NCBI GenBank assembly: GCA_902781505.1
Contig: CACZJL010000014.1
Location: 1-54,741, forward strand
Length of the DNA stretch: 54,741 nucleotides
From: an uncultured Lachnospiraceae bacterium
Lineage (GTDB): Bacteria; Bacillota; Clostridia; Lachnospirales; Lachnospiraceae
Direction: 5' to 3'
Within the stretch, counting starts at the first letter, position 1; each line of letters starts with the position of its first letter. Of this stretch, positions 34,058 through 44,100 are shown one piece after another. The translations under genes were made by a program, and so were the position numbers. The notes under the pieces are model-generated. The model saw only the letters and a list, made by a program, of their open reading frames with translations, was not told where the DNA came from and did not search any database.

Positions 34058-35137
34058 TTATCGCTCCGTGCAGGAAATGCATGGGTCAATCGTCAGAACC
34101 ATAATCGGAACATCCGCATATTCTGCACCTTTAAGCATCTCGCAAAGTCCTGCAAGGTTGGCAAATGTCGGGGTACGAACACGTACTCTCTTTAAGTAAG
34201 GCTTGTTGTCGCCCTTGATGTAATAATAAGCCTCACCACGTGGCTGCTCAATGCGGGTAAAGCACTCACCATTTGGATTGCCCTTCACGGGAACGTTAAT
34301 TTCGCCGCCCGGAATCTTGCCGATTGCCTGACGAATCAGATCGATTGACTGGAAGATCTCGCGGATACGCACATCCACTCTCGCCCAGGAATCACCGACA
34401 TCAGAAGTAATCGGTTCAAAATCAAGATACTTGTAAGCCTCGTAGCCTGTCATACGAAGATCGTAGGCAATGCCTGACGCACGACCAAACGGACCAACCG
34501 CACCAAGATCATGCGCCTGCTGCTTTGTTAAAACGCCAACGCCCTTTAATCTTGACTCAACGGAATAATCCGTGAGAAATGTGCCGGTAATCTGCTTCAG
34601 CTCCTTCTCAATCACATCCATGTCTTCAAGGATTTTCTGAAGCATCCCCTTATCCATGTCCTTGTTAACGCCGCCTACCTGGTTCACGGAAAATATAATT
34701 CTTCCGCCGGTTGTCATCTCAAACAGGTCAAGGACACGTTCACGAATTCTCCAGCACTGATAGAACAGAGACTCAAAACCAAACGCATCAGCTAACAGTC
34801 CAAGCCACAGAAGATGGCTGTGAATTCTTGACATCTCAAACCAGATTGTACGAAGATACTTGGCCCTGTCCGGAACTTCGACATTCATAACGTTCTCAAC
34901 AGCCTCGCAATATCCCGTGCCATGACCGAAGCTGCAGATACCGCAGGTTCTTTCAATGACATATACCATCTGATTAAAATCTTTTTTCGTAACAAGGCCT
35001 TCCAGACCTCTGTGAATAAATCCAATATTCGGAACAGCTTCTACCACCTGCTCATCTTCCAGAACGAGGTCCAGGTGAATCGGCTCCGGAAGAACCGGAT
35101 GCTGTGGTCCAAAAGGAACAACACTTCTCTTACCCAT
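34058..35137 (-). CDS. echE: Ech [NiFe] hydrogenase large subunit EchE
   Basis: The product is 359 residues. It holds the Ni-Fe centre, where protons are reduced to H2. Both nickel motifs are intact: RTCGICSFGHG at about residues 63-73 and DPCISC three residues before the C-terminus. Complex I NuoD lacks these Cys, so the enzyme is a hydrogenase. Group 4 large subunits of this kind have no cleaved C-terminal peptide, which fits the absence of a maturation protease here. Other marks are FGPQHPVLPEPIHL and GPFGRASGIAYDLR. The ATG at 35137 overlaps the echD stop (TGATG) and has GGAGG at 7 bp. Confidence 0.95.
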   Translation of the reverse strand: MGKRSVVPFGPQHPVLPEPIHLDLVLEDEQVVEAVPNIGFIHRGLEGLVTKKDFNQMVYVIERTCGICSFGHGTGYCEAVENVMNVEVPDRAKYLRTIWFEMSRIHSHLLWLGLLADAFGFESLFYQCWRIRERVLDLFEMTTGGRIIFSVNQVGGVNKDMDKGMLQKILEDMDVIEKELKQITGTFLTDYSVESRLKGVGVLTKQQAHDLGAVGPFGRASGIAYDLRMTGYEAYKYLDFEPITSDVGDSWARVDVRIREIFQSIDLIRQAIGKIPGGEINVPVKGNPNGECFTRIEQPRGEAYYYIKGDNKPYLKRVRVRTPTFANLAGLCEMLKGAEYADVPIMVLTIDPCISCTER

Positions 35138-35583
35138 CACTTCGCCTCCTTCTCTTCCGCTTCTTTGGCAGCCTCTCTCTGTCCGGCCTTCAGTGCCTCA
35201 GATTTTTCACGCACATCCTCTGGCAGAAGCGGCGCATCAAGTCCCTCTTTTAAGCGATACAATCTGTGCTTGAAATCCAGATTCATCATATCAATCTTAA
35301 CGTCGTACATCTCAGCCATCTCATTTTCATAAAAGACAGCTGTCGGAATCAGCTCCGTAATACTTGGAACTATTGTCTCCAGTCCGGCATAGACACGAAG
35401 CGTAGTCAGATCAAACGTCTCATTATTAACCCAGGAATAGCTGAGCTCATAACGATCGTTAATCCATGCGGCACAGGCCTGCGAAAAACGTAACCCCGCC
35501 TTCTTCATCTCAAGAACTTTCAAAAGAAGCTGGTTCAGTTCGATTTCAACAATTTCATTCTTTGGATTCAGTACCTTCTCCAT
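35137..35583 (-). CDS. echD: Ech hydrogenase subunit EchD (NuoC-like)
   Basis: The product is 148 residues. It corresponds to the 30-kDa NuoC-type subunit that packs against EchE. The core runs from EIELNQLLLKVLEMK to ELIPTAVFYENEMAEMYDVK and HRLYRLKEG. The end (LKAGQREAAKEAEEKEAK) is a charged, probably helical tail similar in character to those of EchC and EchF. Its start lies inside the 3' end of echC, in another frame, with a GAGGAGGAG site within the echC tail. It overlaps echE at its own stop. Confidence 0.9.
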   Translation of the reverse strand: MEKVLNPKNEIVEIELNQLLLKVLEMKKAGLRFSQACAAWINDRYELSYSWVNNETFDLTTLRVYAGLETIVPSITELIPTAVFYENEMAEMYDVKIDMMNLDFKHRLYRLKEGLDAPLLPEDVREKSEALKAGQREAAKEAEEKEAK

Positions 35584-36280
35584 CCTTCTTCTCCTCCTCT
35601 TTCACTTCTTCCCCAGACTCGGTTTTCGCTGCGAAAACCTCAGGCTCTGTGGCGCTTGCCTCGCGCTCCGCTTCGGCGCGGTCCGCCTTCAGCGCGGCCT
35701 TCGCCTTCTGCCTTGCATAATTCATGCCTTCCACAAGCGTCTCTTCAAACTCCTTGTCGGAAGTATCAAGACCGGCCTCTTTTCTGGCCTTATCCTCAGC
35801 AATCTTAGCTTCGGCCTTTTTCTGGTCATGTGCGACTTCCGCTGCAATAGCCTCTTCATCAATACCGTCCACCCTCTTCTGGAACAGAGCTACAGCCTGA
35901 AGAATTCCGTCAATAATCGACTGCGGACGAGCTGCACATCCCGGTACATAGATGTCTACCGGAATCACCGTATCGGCACCGCCTAAAATGTTATAGCACT
36001 CCTTAAAGATACCGCCGGTACAACCACAGGTACCAACAGCAACAACAACCTTTGGCTCGGCCATCTGCTCATAAATCTGCTTTAACACAGGAGCATTCTG
36101 ATGGTTCACGCCACCTGTCACAACAAGAATATCCGCCTGATAAGGATCTCCGGTATTTACAACACCGAAGCGCTCCGCATCATAGACCGGAGTCAGACAG
36201 GCAAGAACCTCAATATCACAACCGTTGCAGCTTGATCCATCATAATGAATCAGCCACGGTGACTTCTTCACATCTTTCAT
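35555..36280 (-). CDS. echC: Ech hydrogenase small subunit EchC (NuoB-like) with long charged tail
   Basis: The product is 241 residues, about 90 longer than a typical EchC of about 150. It carries the single proximal [4Fe-4S] cluster: SSCNGCDIEVLACL, VAVGTCGCTGGIF and VYVPGCAARPQ-like DIYVPGCAARPQ supply the Cys ligands. The conserved part ends near residue 142. The rest is almost entirely Ala, Glu, Lys and Asp, probably helical or disordered, and is not known from characterised Ech enzymes. GAGGGAAG precedes the ATG. The last 29 bases overlap echD in another frame. Confidence 0.92.
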   Translation of the reverse strand: MKDVKKSPWLIHYDGSSCNGCDIEVLACLTPVYDAERFGVVNTGDPYQADILVVTGGVNHQNAPVLKQIYEQMAEPKVVVAVGTCGCTGGIFKECYNILGGADTVIPVDIYVPGCAARPQSIIDGILQAVALFQKRVDGIDEEAIAAEVAHDQKKAEAKIAEDKARKEAGLDTSDKEFEETLVEGMNYARQKAKAALKADRAEAEREASATEPEVFAAKTESGEEVKEEEKKDGEGTESKE

Positions 36281-36377
36281 AATCTTCCCTCTTTAATCAA
36301 AAGTCTCACGCACGACGCGGTCCGCGCCGAAACTACAGGAACTGCCGCACTCACGCACGGCGCACCCGCCGCTCCAC

Positions 36378-37256
36378 TCACACCAGATGAACCAGCATCA
36401 GCACAAACAGGTTTACACCCGCAGTCAGCAAAGTCACAATCCAGGAAAGTCCCAGCATATTCTTCCACTTCACACGTGCGGACGAGTTGTCTAACAGCAC
36501 AAGGAAGAAAAATACCACCAGATCTGCTGCCAGAGCAAGCGGAATACTCCAAAGATGATTGTTTAAGAAAAACAGAGAAATCACGCCGAACAGGAACACA
36601 TTCTCATACCACTCCGTGATATGGAAGAAAGCAAGATTTCTGCCGGACATCTCTGTTGCCACACCGCCAACCAGCTCCTGGTGAGCATGGTGAGAAGTCG
36701 ACACATCAAACGGAGACTTTCTCATCTTAATAACCATCGCAAACACAAATGCGATAAAGAAGCCTGGCATATACACAATCAGGCTCGTATCAAGACCGGT
36801 AAGTCCTGCTGTATCAAACGTATTTGTCGCAAGATAAAAACCAAGCGCTGTCAGAAGCACTGCCGGTTCATAGCAGACAGCCTGCACAAGCTCACGGCCT
36901 GCTGCAATCGTTGCATACGGGGAACTGCTGATAATCGCTGCAAAATACAGGAACGTCATCGCAGTCGACAGAACGAAAAAGCACATCAGAATGTCATTTC
37001 CCGTGAAGAAAATCGTACCGGTCATAATCAGCAGAATCATATAAGACGCAACCAGAAAAGTCTGCATCGGGTCTGCCACGGCCGGCTTCTTATAAAACAG
37101 CTTACGCACGTCATAAAAAGACTGATAAATAGACGGACCAACCCTTCCCTGCATGCGTGCGGAAAGCTTACGATCGATACCATCGAACAGGCCTCCACAT
37201 AATGGTGCAATCACGACAAAGGCCAGGCCACAAAGAATTCTCGCAAGAAGACTCAT
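36378..37256 (-). CDS. echB: Ech hydrogenase membrane subunit EchB (NuoH-like)
   Basis: The product is 292 residues with about eight membrane segments. EchB links the hydrogenase module to the ion-pumping membrane arm. Family marks are LSARMQGRVGPSIYQSFYDVRKLFYKK near residues 30-57, AAGRELVQAVCYEPAV and MRKSPFDVSTSHHAHQELVGG. The last contains the conserved acidic and His residues of the NuoH quinone-site region. The ATG at 37256 overlaps the echA stop as ATGA. A GC-rich 97-bp gap follows before echC. Confidence 0.93.
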   Translation of the reverse strand: MSLLARILCGLAFVVIAPLCGGLFDGIDRKLSARMQGRVGPSIYQSFYDVRKLFYKKPAVADPMQTFLVASYMILLIMTGTIFFTGNDILMCFFVLSTAMTFLYFAAIISSSPYATIAAGRELVQAVCYEPAVLLTALGFYLATNTFDTAGLTGLDTSLIVYMPGFFIAFVFAMVIKMRKSPFDVSTSHHAHQELVGGVATEMSGRNLAFFHITEWYENVFLFGVISLFFLNNHLWSIPLALAADLVVFFFLVLLDNSSARVKWKNMLGLSWIVTLLTAGVNLFVLMLVHLV

Positions 37257-39172
37257 AATAATGCACCTCCGATCACCATAATTTCCATGACAATAATCAC
37301 AGCCGTCGTCACAATCTGCGAAATCACGCGCAGCTGATGCGGATGAATAAAGCTTCTGAAGTAGAAATTCGACAGCCACAGCTGCTTTGGATCACCAAAC
37401 GAATCAATGAATCCATTATTGTCCCCGGTATTGATACCGGACATGTAAGTCAGCTTCACCTCTGCCTTGTGGTTCTTGAAGTAGAAATAAGAAGCAATTG
37501 GCACGGCAAATACAAACGCAATCATGACGCTTAAGATGACGAGTACCTTTGTGTTTAAAACATCCTGATATGTGCCGAACATCTCCGTTAACAGTGGGTC
37601 AACGTATGCGCCCGAAATCAGTGGAAGAAGCACACAGAGCGCAATCATCAAAACAGCATGAATGCTTAAGGAAACAAACTCATTCTTCTTCGTCTTATCA
37701 ATAGTCATTTCACCGGTCAGATGGCTTCTGCTAATCAGCTTACCCATCCACTTCGTCCAGTAAAAGGACGTTGTTGCGGAACCGAAAATAATGAACATGG
37801 CAAAGAGAATATTGCTTTCATCAACAGCAGCCTTTAAAGCGGACCACTTGGAAATCAGCATTCCAAACGGTGCTAAGAACATGCCCGCAATACCGATAAA
37901 CATGAACACGGCAAGGCGTGGCACACGGTACATTAAGCCATGCATATCCTCAATGTCACGGGAGCCGATTGCATTTTCCGTGGCACCTACATCCTGGAAC
38001 AACAGCGACTTCGAAACGGCATGGAATACCATTAAAAGAACGCCTGCCCAGATGGTTTCGGGCACACCACAGCCGGCGCACGCTACCATCAGACCTAAGT
38101 TGCTGACGGTCGAGAACGCAAGTACACGCTTCGCATCGGACTGACCGATGGCGATGATGGATGCCATGAAGAACGTAAAGCCACCCACAAAGATGACCAT
38201 ATTTCCTGTTGTTGTAAGGGACATTGCCGGTCCTAAACGGAACAACACGTAGATTCCGGCCTTAACCATCGTCGCAGAGTGAAGAAGTGCGGAAGATGGA
38301 GTCGGAGCGACCATCGCACCAAGCAGCCATGTAGAGAATGGATACTGTGCGGCCTTTGTGAGCGCGGCAAATGCAATCAGCGCAATCGGGATGTATGCGT
38401 ACCATACGTGCCCGATTCCAGCCACAATCAGACTGTGGAAGGATACCGTGCCGGCATTGACTGCGTAATAAACGATGCCGACTGCAAGCGCACATCCGCC
38501 AAGCAGGTTCATCCATAAAGCACGGAAGCTGTTGTTAATTGCCTCTTCGGTTCTTGTGTAGCCAATCAGAAGAAAGGAACAGACGCTGGTGATTTCCCAG
38601 AAGAAATCAATCCAGAGAAGGCTCTCTGAAAGGACAAAGCCGAACATGGCACCAAGAAATAAAAAGAGAATCATGAAAAAGTAGTATCTGCGGTCCTCTA
38701 CTTCTTTATGATGCTGATGATAACCATGCATATAACCAACGGCATAACAGATGATTAAACTGCCGATAATGCCTACAATCAGGCACATCAGCATGGATAA
38801 GTGATCGATATAAATATAAGGGGTATGACGTAATGAAGGACGACGGAGTTCGTAATATACAAGCAACATCGTCGGTGCAATCGAAAGAATCGATACCCAG
38901 TACTTTCTGTACTTGAAGCAAAGGTACGTAACGATGCACATCAGCACAACCTCCGCACCTAACATAAGATTATCGGCAGTATGAGCCTCTGTAATAAGCT
39001 CAATCTTACCGGCGCCTCTCATCATCCACTGTACAAACAGAACCCCCACAGCGATTATGATACAGCCTGTTGCCCCGTAGGACACCCATGCGCGCACCTT
39101 ACTGCTGCGGATAAAGAACATCCCTGCCGCAACCAGAACTGGAAAACAGATCAGAAAAATAGTAACTGGCAT
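37253..39172 (-). CDS. echA: Ech hydrogenase ion-pumping subunit EchA (NuoL/MrpA-like)
   Basis: The product is 639 residues with about 15-16 membrane segments. It is the antiporter-like subunit expected to move H+ or Na+ as electrons reach the active site. The proton-pump core shows LLWIDFFWEITSVCSFLLIGY, ALTKAAQYPFSTWLLGAMVAPTPSSALLHSATMVKAG and HAVSKSLLFQDVGA, with the Glu and Lys residues typical of the family. The ATG at 39172 (MPVTIFLICF) follows GGGAG at 9 bp. It is the first gene of the ech-hyp cluster behind an extended -10 promoter. Confidence 0.93.
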   Translation of the reverse strand: MPVTIFLICFPVLVAAGMFFIRSSKVRAWVSYGATGCIIIAVGVLFVQWMMRGAGKIELITEAHTADNLMLGAEVVLMCIVTYLCFKYRKYWVSILSIAPTMLLVYYELRRPSLRHTPYIYIDHLSMLMCLIVGIIGSLIICYAVGYMHGYHQHHKEVEDRRYYFFMILFLFLGAMFGFVLSESLLWIDFFWEITSVCSFLLIGYTRTEEAINNSFRALWMNLLGGCALAVGIVYYAVNAGTVSFHSLIVAGIGHVWYAYIPIALIAFAALTKAAQYPFSTWLLGAMVAPTPSSALLHSATMVKAGIYVLFRLGPAMSLTTTGNMVIFVGGFTFFMASIIAIGQSDAKRVLAFSTVSNLGLMVACAGCGVPETIWAGVLLMVFHAVSKSLLFQDVGATENAIGSRDIEDMHGLMYRVPRLAVFMFIGIAGMFLAPFGMLISKWSALKAAVDESNILFAMFIIFGSATTSFYWTKWMGKLISRSHLTGEMTIDKTKKNEFVSLSIHAVLMIALCVLLPLISGAYVDPLLTEMFGTYQDVLNTKVLVILSVMIAFVFAVPIASYFYFKNHKAEVKLTYMSGINTGDNNGFIDSFGDPKQLWLSNFYFRSFIHPHQLRVISQIVTTAVIIVMEIMVIGGALL

Positions 39173-39282
39173 CCTTATAATCTCCCTTCTTTTCACCCTT
39201 TTTGCTTTTAGCTGGAACCTCCCCGCCTCGCGCTCCGCCCTCACAGCGCGATTCGTTAAATTCTGGACAATTCCGTTTTATA

Positions 39283-39291
39283 ATTATAGCA
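39283..39291 (-). promoter_or_regulatory. Extended -10 promoter of the ech-hyp operon
   Basis: On the minus strand ATGCTATAAT gives a perfect -10 with a TG extension, about 110 bp before echA. No good -35 box is seen. An imperfect dyad TTACA-N9-TGTAA around 39333-39351 lies upstream and could bind a regulator. Confidence 0.5.
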
Positions 39292-39380
39292 TAACTAATT
39301 ACCCAATTGCAGAGATTTTATTGGTCAAATTACACATTTTTAATGTAACTCTTTCTACAAATTGACATCCTCCCGACACG

Positions 39381-39418
39381 AAAAACCTCCGGTGTCAGTT
39401 CCACAACTGACACCGGAG
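39381..39418 (-). terminator. Strong terminator after thiE
   Basis: A perfect 14-bp stem (CTCCGGTGTCAGTT with AACTGACACCGGAG) and a 4-nt loop is followed on the minus strand by GGTTTTTCG. It separates the thi operon from the ech operon. Confidence 0.92.
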
Positions 39419-39441
39419 AGGTTGGTCCTATTCAATTGACG

Positions 39442-40056
39442 TCACGCCTTCATAAATCCAGACATCATGCATCCGCCGGTCGCGCCGGTTGAAAGAATCT
39501 CAGGCAGGCGTTCTCTTGTAACGCCACCAATCGCGTAGACATCGGCATCCACAGCAAGCACGATTTCACGTAAGAATTCAAGTCCCTTACCAGGAAGCCC
39601 AGGCTTGCAGTCGGTTTCATAAATATTGCCCGCAACCAGATAATTGCAGCCAAGCTCTTCCGCGCGGACTGCCTCTTCAAGCGAATGCACGCTCGTTCCA
39701 ACAAGTGCTGCATCTGCAATAAAATCCGGATCCTTTTTCGCCAGTTCTTCAAGCATCGGAAAAGGAAGATGAATTCTTACAGGTGCCGGTCTTCCCTCAG
39801 CCCGTGCCTTTTTTTGAATCGCACGTGCCGCATCGACAAAGCCATGCAGAATCAATGGCGTACTGGTCTTACTGACAATCGGAAAGATTCTTTCATAAAG
39901 ATTTTTATATTCTTCAGCCGATAAATCCTTCTCGCGAAGAATAATCGCATCCGGACGCAAATCCAGAATCCTCTGAATCTGCTCTTCAAACGTAACACCT
40001 TCTGCTAAAAGGTGGCGATTCGTAATCGCAATTAACTTCGAATAATTCGTAAACAT
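39442..40056 (-). CDS. thiE: Thiamine phosphate synthase (ThiE/TenI family)
   Basis: The product is 204 residues. ThiE joins hydroxymethylpyrimidine pyrophosphate with thiazole phosphate to give thiamine phosphate. The TIM barrel shows IITNRHLL-like LIAITNRHLLAEG, ILREKDLSAEEY (pyrophosphate/Mg contacts), GTSVHSLEEAVRAEELGCNYLVAGNIYETDCKPG and AIGGVTRERLPEILSTGATG. The normal THSK-type contacts are partly different, so a TenI-like relative is possible. The M at 40056 follows GGAGGG closely. It lies 76 bp after thiM, and the pair fits thiazole salvage. Confidence 0.82.
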   Translation of the reverse strand: MFTNYSKLIAITNRHLLAEGVTFEEQIQRILDLRPDAIILREKDLSAEEYKNLYERIFPIVSKTSTPLILHGFVDAARAIQKKARAEGRPAPVRIHLPFPMLEELAKKDPDFIADAALVGTSVHSLEEAVRAEELGCNYLVAGNIYETDCKPGLPGKGLEFLREIVLAVDADVYAIGGVTRERLPEILSTGATGGCMMSGFMKA

Positions 40057-40132
40057 TTTCCCTCCAATCCCTGCCGCACCCGCAGTCGATCCATTTGCGC
40101 CTGTCAGGAGCCGCGGCGGCTCTGCCCATCTC

Positions 40133-41107
40133 TTACAGACACTCAATGCGAGTGCGCTCTGCGACGTCCTTGGCAGTTAGGAGAGACAGCGCATCCATCA
40201 TGTGCATGCGATACGTGCCAAGTCCCATCCGCACGGCGTCAGACTCAACAATTCGCTTGACAGCGGCAGTGCCGTCAGGAGCGACAGCAGCGAGTTCGCC
40301 GCAGATTCCAAAGTAGGTTACAGCGGCGGCTGCACCAAGTCCCATATAGAACTTATCTTCCATCGGGCCGCCGTCCATCAGGCGATTCACCTCAGAAAGA
40401 ACTGCTGCGGTAAAACATGTCAATGTGCATCCCATTCCGGTCACCCAGCCCATCAGCTCGCAGCCATTATTAATCCGATACACATCCTCACCATCTGCAA
40501 TCAGATCTACCTCGCCTGTCACCATCACAGCAGCATCGTATCTTCCTGCCAGTTCCTGAATAATCTCCACCATCTCTTCCACCGACTCGCGGCTCTTTGC
40601 ATCCACGACGTCATCCTTGCCGGCATCTACGCCAACGGCAGAAGAAGAGCGCCCAGCCAGATAGCGGATTTCAGAAGCATTGCCCTTGATGACAAGCTTC
40701 TTAATCCCGCAGGAAAGTACCTTTTTCGCTACAAAAAGTCTCAGGGAACTGATGGAGATTCCAACCAAATCCAGAACAACCGGAATATCACACTCTGCAG
40801 CCTTCTTAGCAGAAACCTGAATCGACTCTGCTCTGGCATCCGTGATATTTGCCGTAGAAAGAGAAAGCGCACCTGCCATCGATGTCACCCTCTCAACCTC
40901 TGACGGATGCTCCGCCATAATTGGATTTGATCCGATTGCAAGAACCGCATTTGCACAGTCATTGATTGCTACCGGACTTGTAATACAGTGAATCAGTGCA
41001 CCCTCATCACGCAAAAGTTCCAGCAGTTCCTCAAAAAACTGACAAATATCCTCTTCTCTGCAGTCACGCTTCTCCTCCGGGGACTTAAAATCAATAATCT
41101 TACTCAT
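40133..41107 (-). CDS. thiM: Hydroxyethylthiazole kinase
   Basis: The product is 324 residues, longer than the usual 260-275 because of extra residues at the start and a loop near 165-185. ThiM phosphorylates 4-methyl-5-hydroxyethylthiazole for salvage into thiamine. Marks are LIHCITSPVAINDCANAVLAIGSNPIMAEHPSEVE, VVLDLVGISISSLRL, LVIKGNASEIRYLAG and the catalytic VTGMGCTLTCF. Its ATG overlaps the stop of the 1353-residue GGDEF/EAL gene as TAATG, so it should be translated from the same message. No TPP riboswitch was found nearby. Confidence 0.9.
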   Translation of the reverse strand: MSKIIDFKSPEEKRDCREEDICQFFEELLELLRDEGALIHCITSPVAINDCANAVLAIGSNPIMAEHPSEVERVTSMAGALSLSTANITDARAESIQVSAKKAAECDIPVVLDLVGISISSLRLFVAKKVLSCGIKKLVIKGNASEIRYLAGRSSSAVGVDAGKDDVVDAKSRESVEEMVEIIQELAGRYDAAVMVTGEVDLIADGEDVYRINNGCELMGWVTGMGCTLTCFTAAVLSEVNRLMDGGPMEDKFYMGLGAAAAVTYFGICGELAAVAPDGTAAVKRIVESDAVRMGLGTYRMHMMDALSLLTAKDVAERTRIECL

Positions 41108-44100
41108 TACATTCCTTTGTTCTTTTTTACTTCGTTTCGCCGTTCCATGGCCAGTGCACGAAGGGCTTCTACATCAGCCTTTGTCTCTGACATTCGCGCC
41201 GCACCTATGGAAACATAGAACGAGAACAGTTCTCCATTCACCATATGCGGCTTTTCAAGTTCTTCGCGAATTTTCAACACAAGCTCATCCACTTCAGCCT
41301 GATCTGCCACCTGCTTAATTACGGCAAAGCTGCTTGCATCACGGCGTCCGATTGCACACCTTATACCGAACAATCTCACAAGCGTCTTACCGGCTTCCTT
41401 CAGTACCGCATTCCAGATATCAATACCATACGAATCCAGATAACTGTGGAAGTTATCAAAATCAATCAGAATATAGGCGAAATCCTGGCGACAAATCTTA
41501 AATGCATCGTGATAATCCTTCACCACATGGCGCAGTCCATCGCGATTCATCAGACCGGTCAGGCGATCCATAAATGCATTTTCTTCAAGATCCGCATCCG
41601 CACGAATTATTTTCGTTACATCAATAAAATATCCAAACAAACCGACAATTCTGCCATCCTCATAAATCGGACGCTTCGTCGCTGCAATATCACGATTCTC
41701 GCCATTCACAAGGCATTTGCCGGGAACATCAATAATACTCTCACCATTGTGAAGTACTCGGAATTCATCCGAACGGAACGGGTCAGGATTTACGTGCCAG
41801 CCCATGTCCTCATCAGTCTTTCCATAAATATCCTCAACTGAATTCAGTCCGTAATAGGTCAAAAACTGCTGGTTGGCGCCAAGGAATCGGCGGTTCACAT
41901 CCTTCCAGAACATGCCGACTCTCGTATCCTTCAGCACCGTCTTCCAGAGTGCGGCTTCTGTAACCGTCTTTGAATCCTCATTTTCTGGCGAAATCACTGC
42001 ATCAGCCGACAGCTGGCTCACATCGGAATGCGCAGTCTGAAGAAGAGAAACCACAATGCCCTCCTTCCCACGCATAGGAAGAAGTGTAATCGTCTTCCAG
42101 ATATAGTTGCCTCCACGGTCGAGCATACGAAAAGACTCTGTCAGCACGCCATTTTTCGACTCCGCAATGCGATTAAACACTGTATCCGGATTGATGAATA
42201 ATAGATAACGCTCCTTATCCTCAGGGAATAAACGGTGTTCCGCTACCTGACGGATATTGTTGCGTAGCGCTCCCATGTTTGGAAACTGCCCCGGCTCGTT
42301 ATTATACACCACATCGTAGTGATTTTCCTTCACATTCATCAGTGTAACCCGGTCATACATACTGTAAAGCGTAGTCGCCGTGCGGTCAAGGTTCTGCAGT
42401 TTCGCAATCTCCGTACTTACCGAAAGATTCTGAATCGTCACGGCAAATGCTTTTCTTCCTGCACTCATCGCCTCAAGACGTGCAGCCAGACTCACATAAT
42501 TTCCGTCAATCATGAAATCCATCTGCACGGAATCGCCGACCTTCGTACATTCTTCCGCGTGTTGTCTGAACTTTTCCACGTTTGGATTACTAGAGCTGTT
42601 GATGTATCCCTGAAGCTCATCCGATGTAATTTGATTAATCGAGTACACCGTATTTAAAAATTCCGAATTTGCGAACCGTTCCATAAACCTCTGATCCGCA
42701 TATTCAAAGATGGCAATCGTCATTCCGGTAGCATCCATGGCATCACTGACCTTTTCAACCGGATTCACAAAGTCTGCGCGGCTCATGCTCAGCGTATTAA
42801 TATTGCCAATCTGATTATAATAGTCTCTTAAATACTCTTCCTCCACGCCATATCCCCTGCACTTTTCATAGAACTTGTTGTAGGAAAGAATATCCTCCGG
42901 CTTGCTGTAGAGAAAGCCCTGCTGCATATCGCAGCCAATTCCTTTTAAGAACGCGGCCTGGTCTTCATTTTCCACGCCCTCTGCAACCGTGTTGATATGC
43001 AGCTTCTTCGCCATATCAACTATCGACGTGATAATCGCACGCGACTTCTCATTGAAGTTGCGAAGGAAGGCCATATCAATCTTTAACGTGTCAAAATCAT
43101 AATCCTTTAAGACATTCAAAGAAGAGAAGCCACTGCCGAAATCATCCATCCAGACCTGATAGCCCGCCTTGTGGAATCTCTTAATCTGCTCCTTCACATA
43201 GGCATCTGAACTAATCAGGACACTCTCAGTAATTTCCACATGTAACATTTGCCGTGGAACCTCGTAATTCCTGACTATCTTATCAACTTCTTCAAAAATA
43301 TCGCAGGCATCAAAATCAAGCCGTGAGAGATTGAAGGAAACCGACACAAACAGGTGCTTATTTTTATGATGGTCACGGTATTCGCGGCAGATTTTCTCAA
43401 CAACGAACAAATCGAGCTTATGAATGAGATGATACTCCTCAAGTGTATTGATGAACACATTCGGTGTCAGCAGACCGTACTTTGGGTCCACCCAGCGCGC
43501 AAGGCTCTCACCGCTGCAGATTCTGCCGGTACACGAGCGGATGATTGGCTGGAAGAATACATGAATCCAGTCCTTTGAAAGCGCTTCTTCAAAGTGATTG
43601 ATGACATATTGCTTTAAAGAAATTTCCTCGTTTAAGGTATCATCAAAAATACAGATAGTTCGGCTGAAATCCTTCTTGATAAAGTCTGCCGCTATCTTCG
43701 CCTTATCGCAGCACACCGCCGCTTCCTTGTCAGTCGGAAGCAGGTTGCATACACCAATCTTGATGGAAACATCCTTCAGCCTTGTCTTCACCGTCTTAAG
43801 CAGATTCTTTAACGCCTTATCGCGTTCCTCCTGGTACAAAAGGACTCCGTAATGATCCTCAGAAAGGCGCGAAACGAGACGCTTCGGGAACTCTTCCTTC
43901 AGCAGTTCACCGACGCGACGAAGCAATTCATCACCGGTATCAAACCCGTATCTGCGGTTGATATCCTTAAAGTTCACAATATCAAAATACACGATGCAAC
44001 CCGATCGATTCAAAAGAATACCGCGCATCATAATCTCGGCAAATTTACAGAAGGCTTTCATGGTGAGCAGTCCCGTCACAGGATCTCTCTCCATCAACAT

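Noticed and set aside
34058..39244. Respiratory complex I (Nuo) instead of a hydrogenase
   Set aside because: The large subunit keeps RTCGIC and DPCISC, the Ni ligands that NuoD has lost. The six-gene order matches ech, and hyp genes follow directly.
40133..41400. A TPP riboswitch for thiM-thiE
   Set aside because: The upstream sequence is the coding end of the GGDEF/EAL gene, and no CTGAGA...ACCTGATC core was found near it or upstream of 47124.
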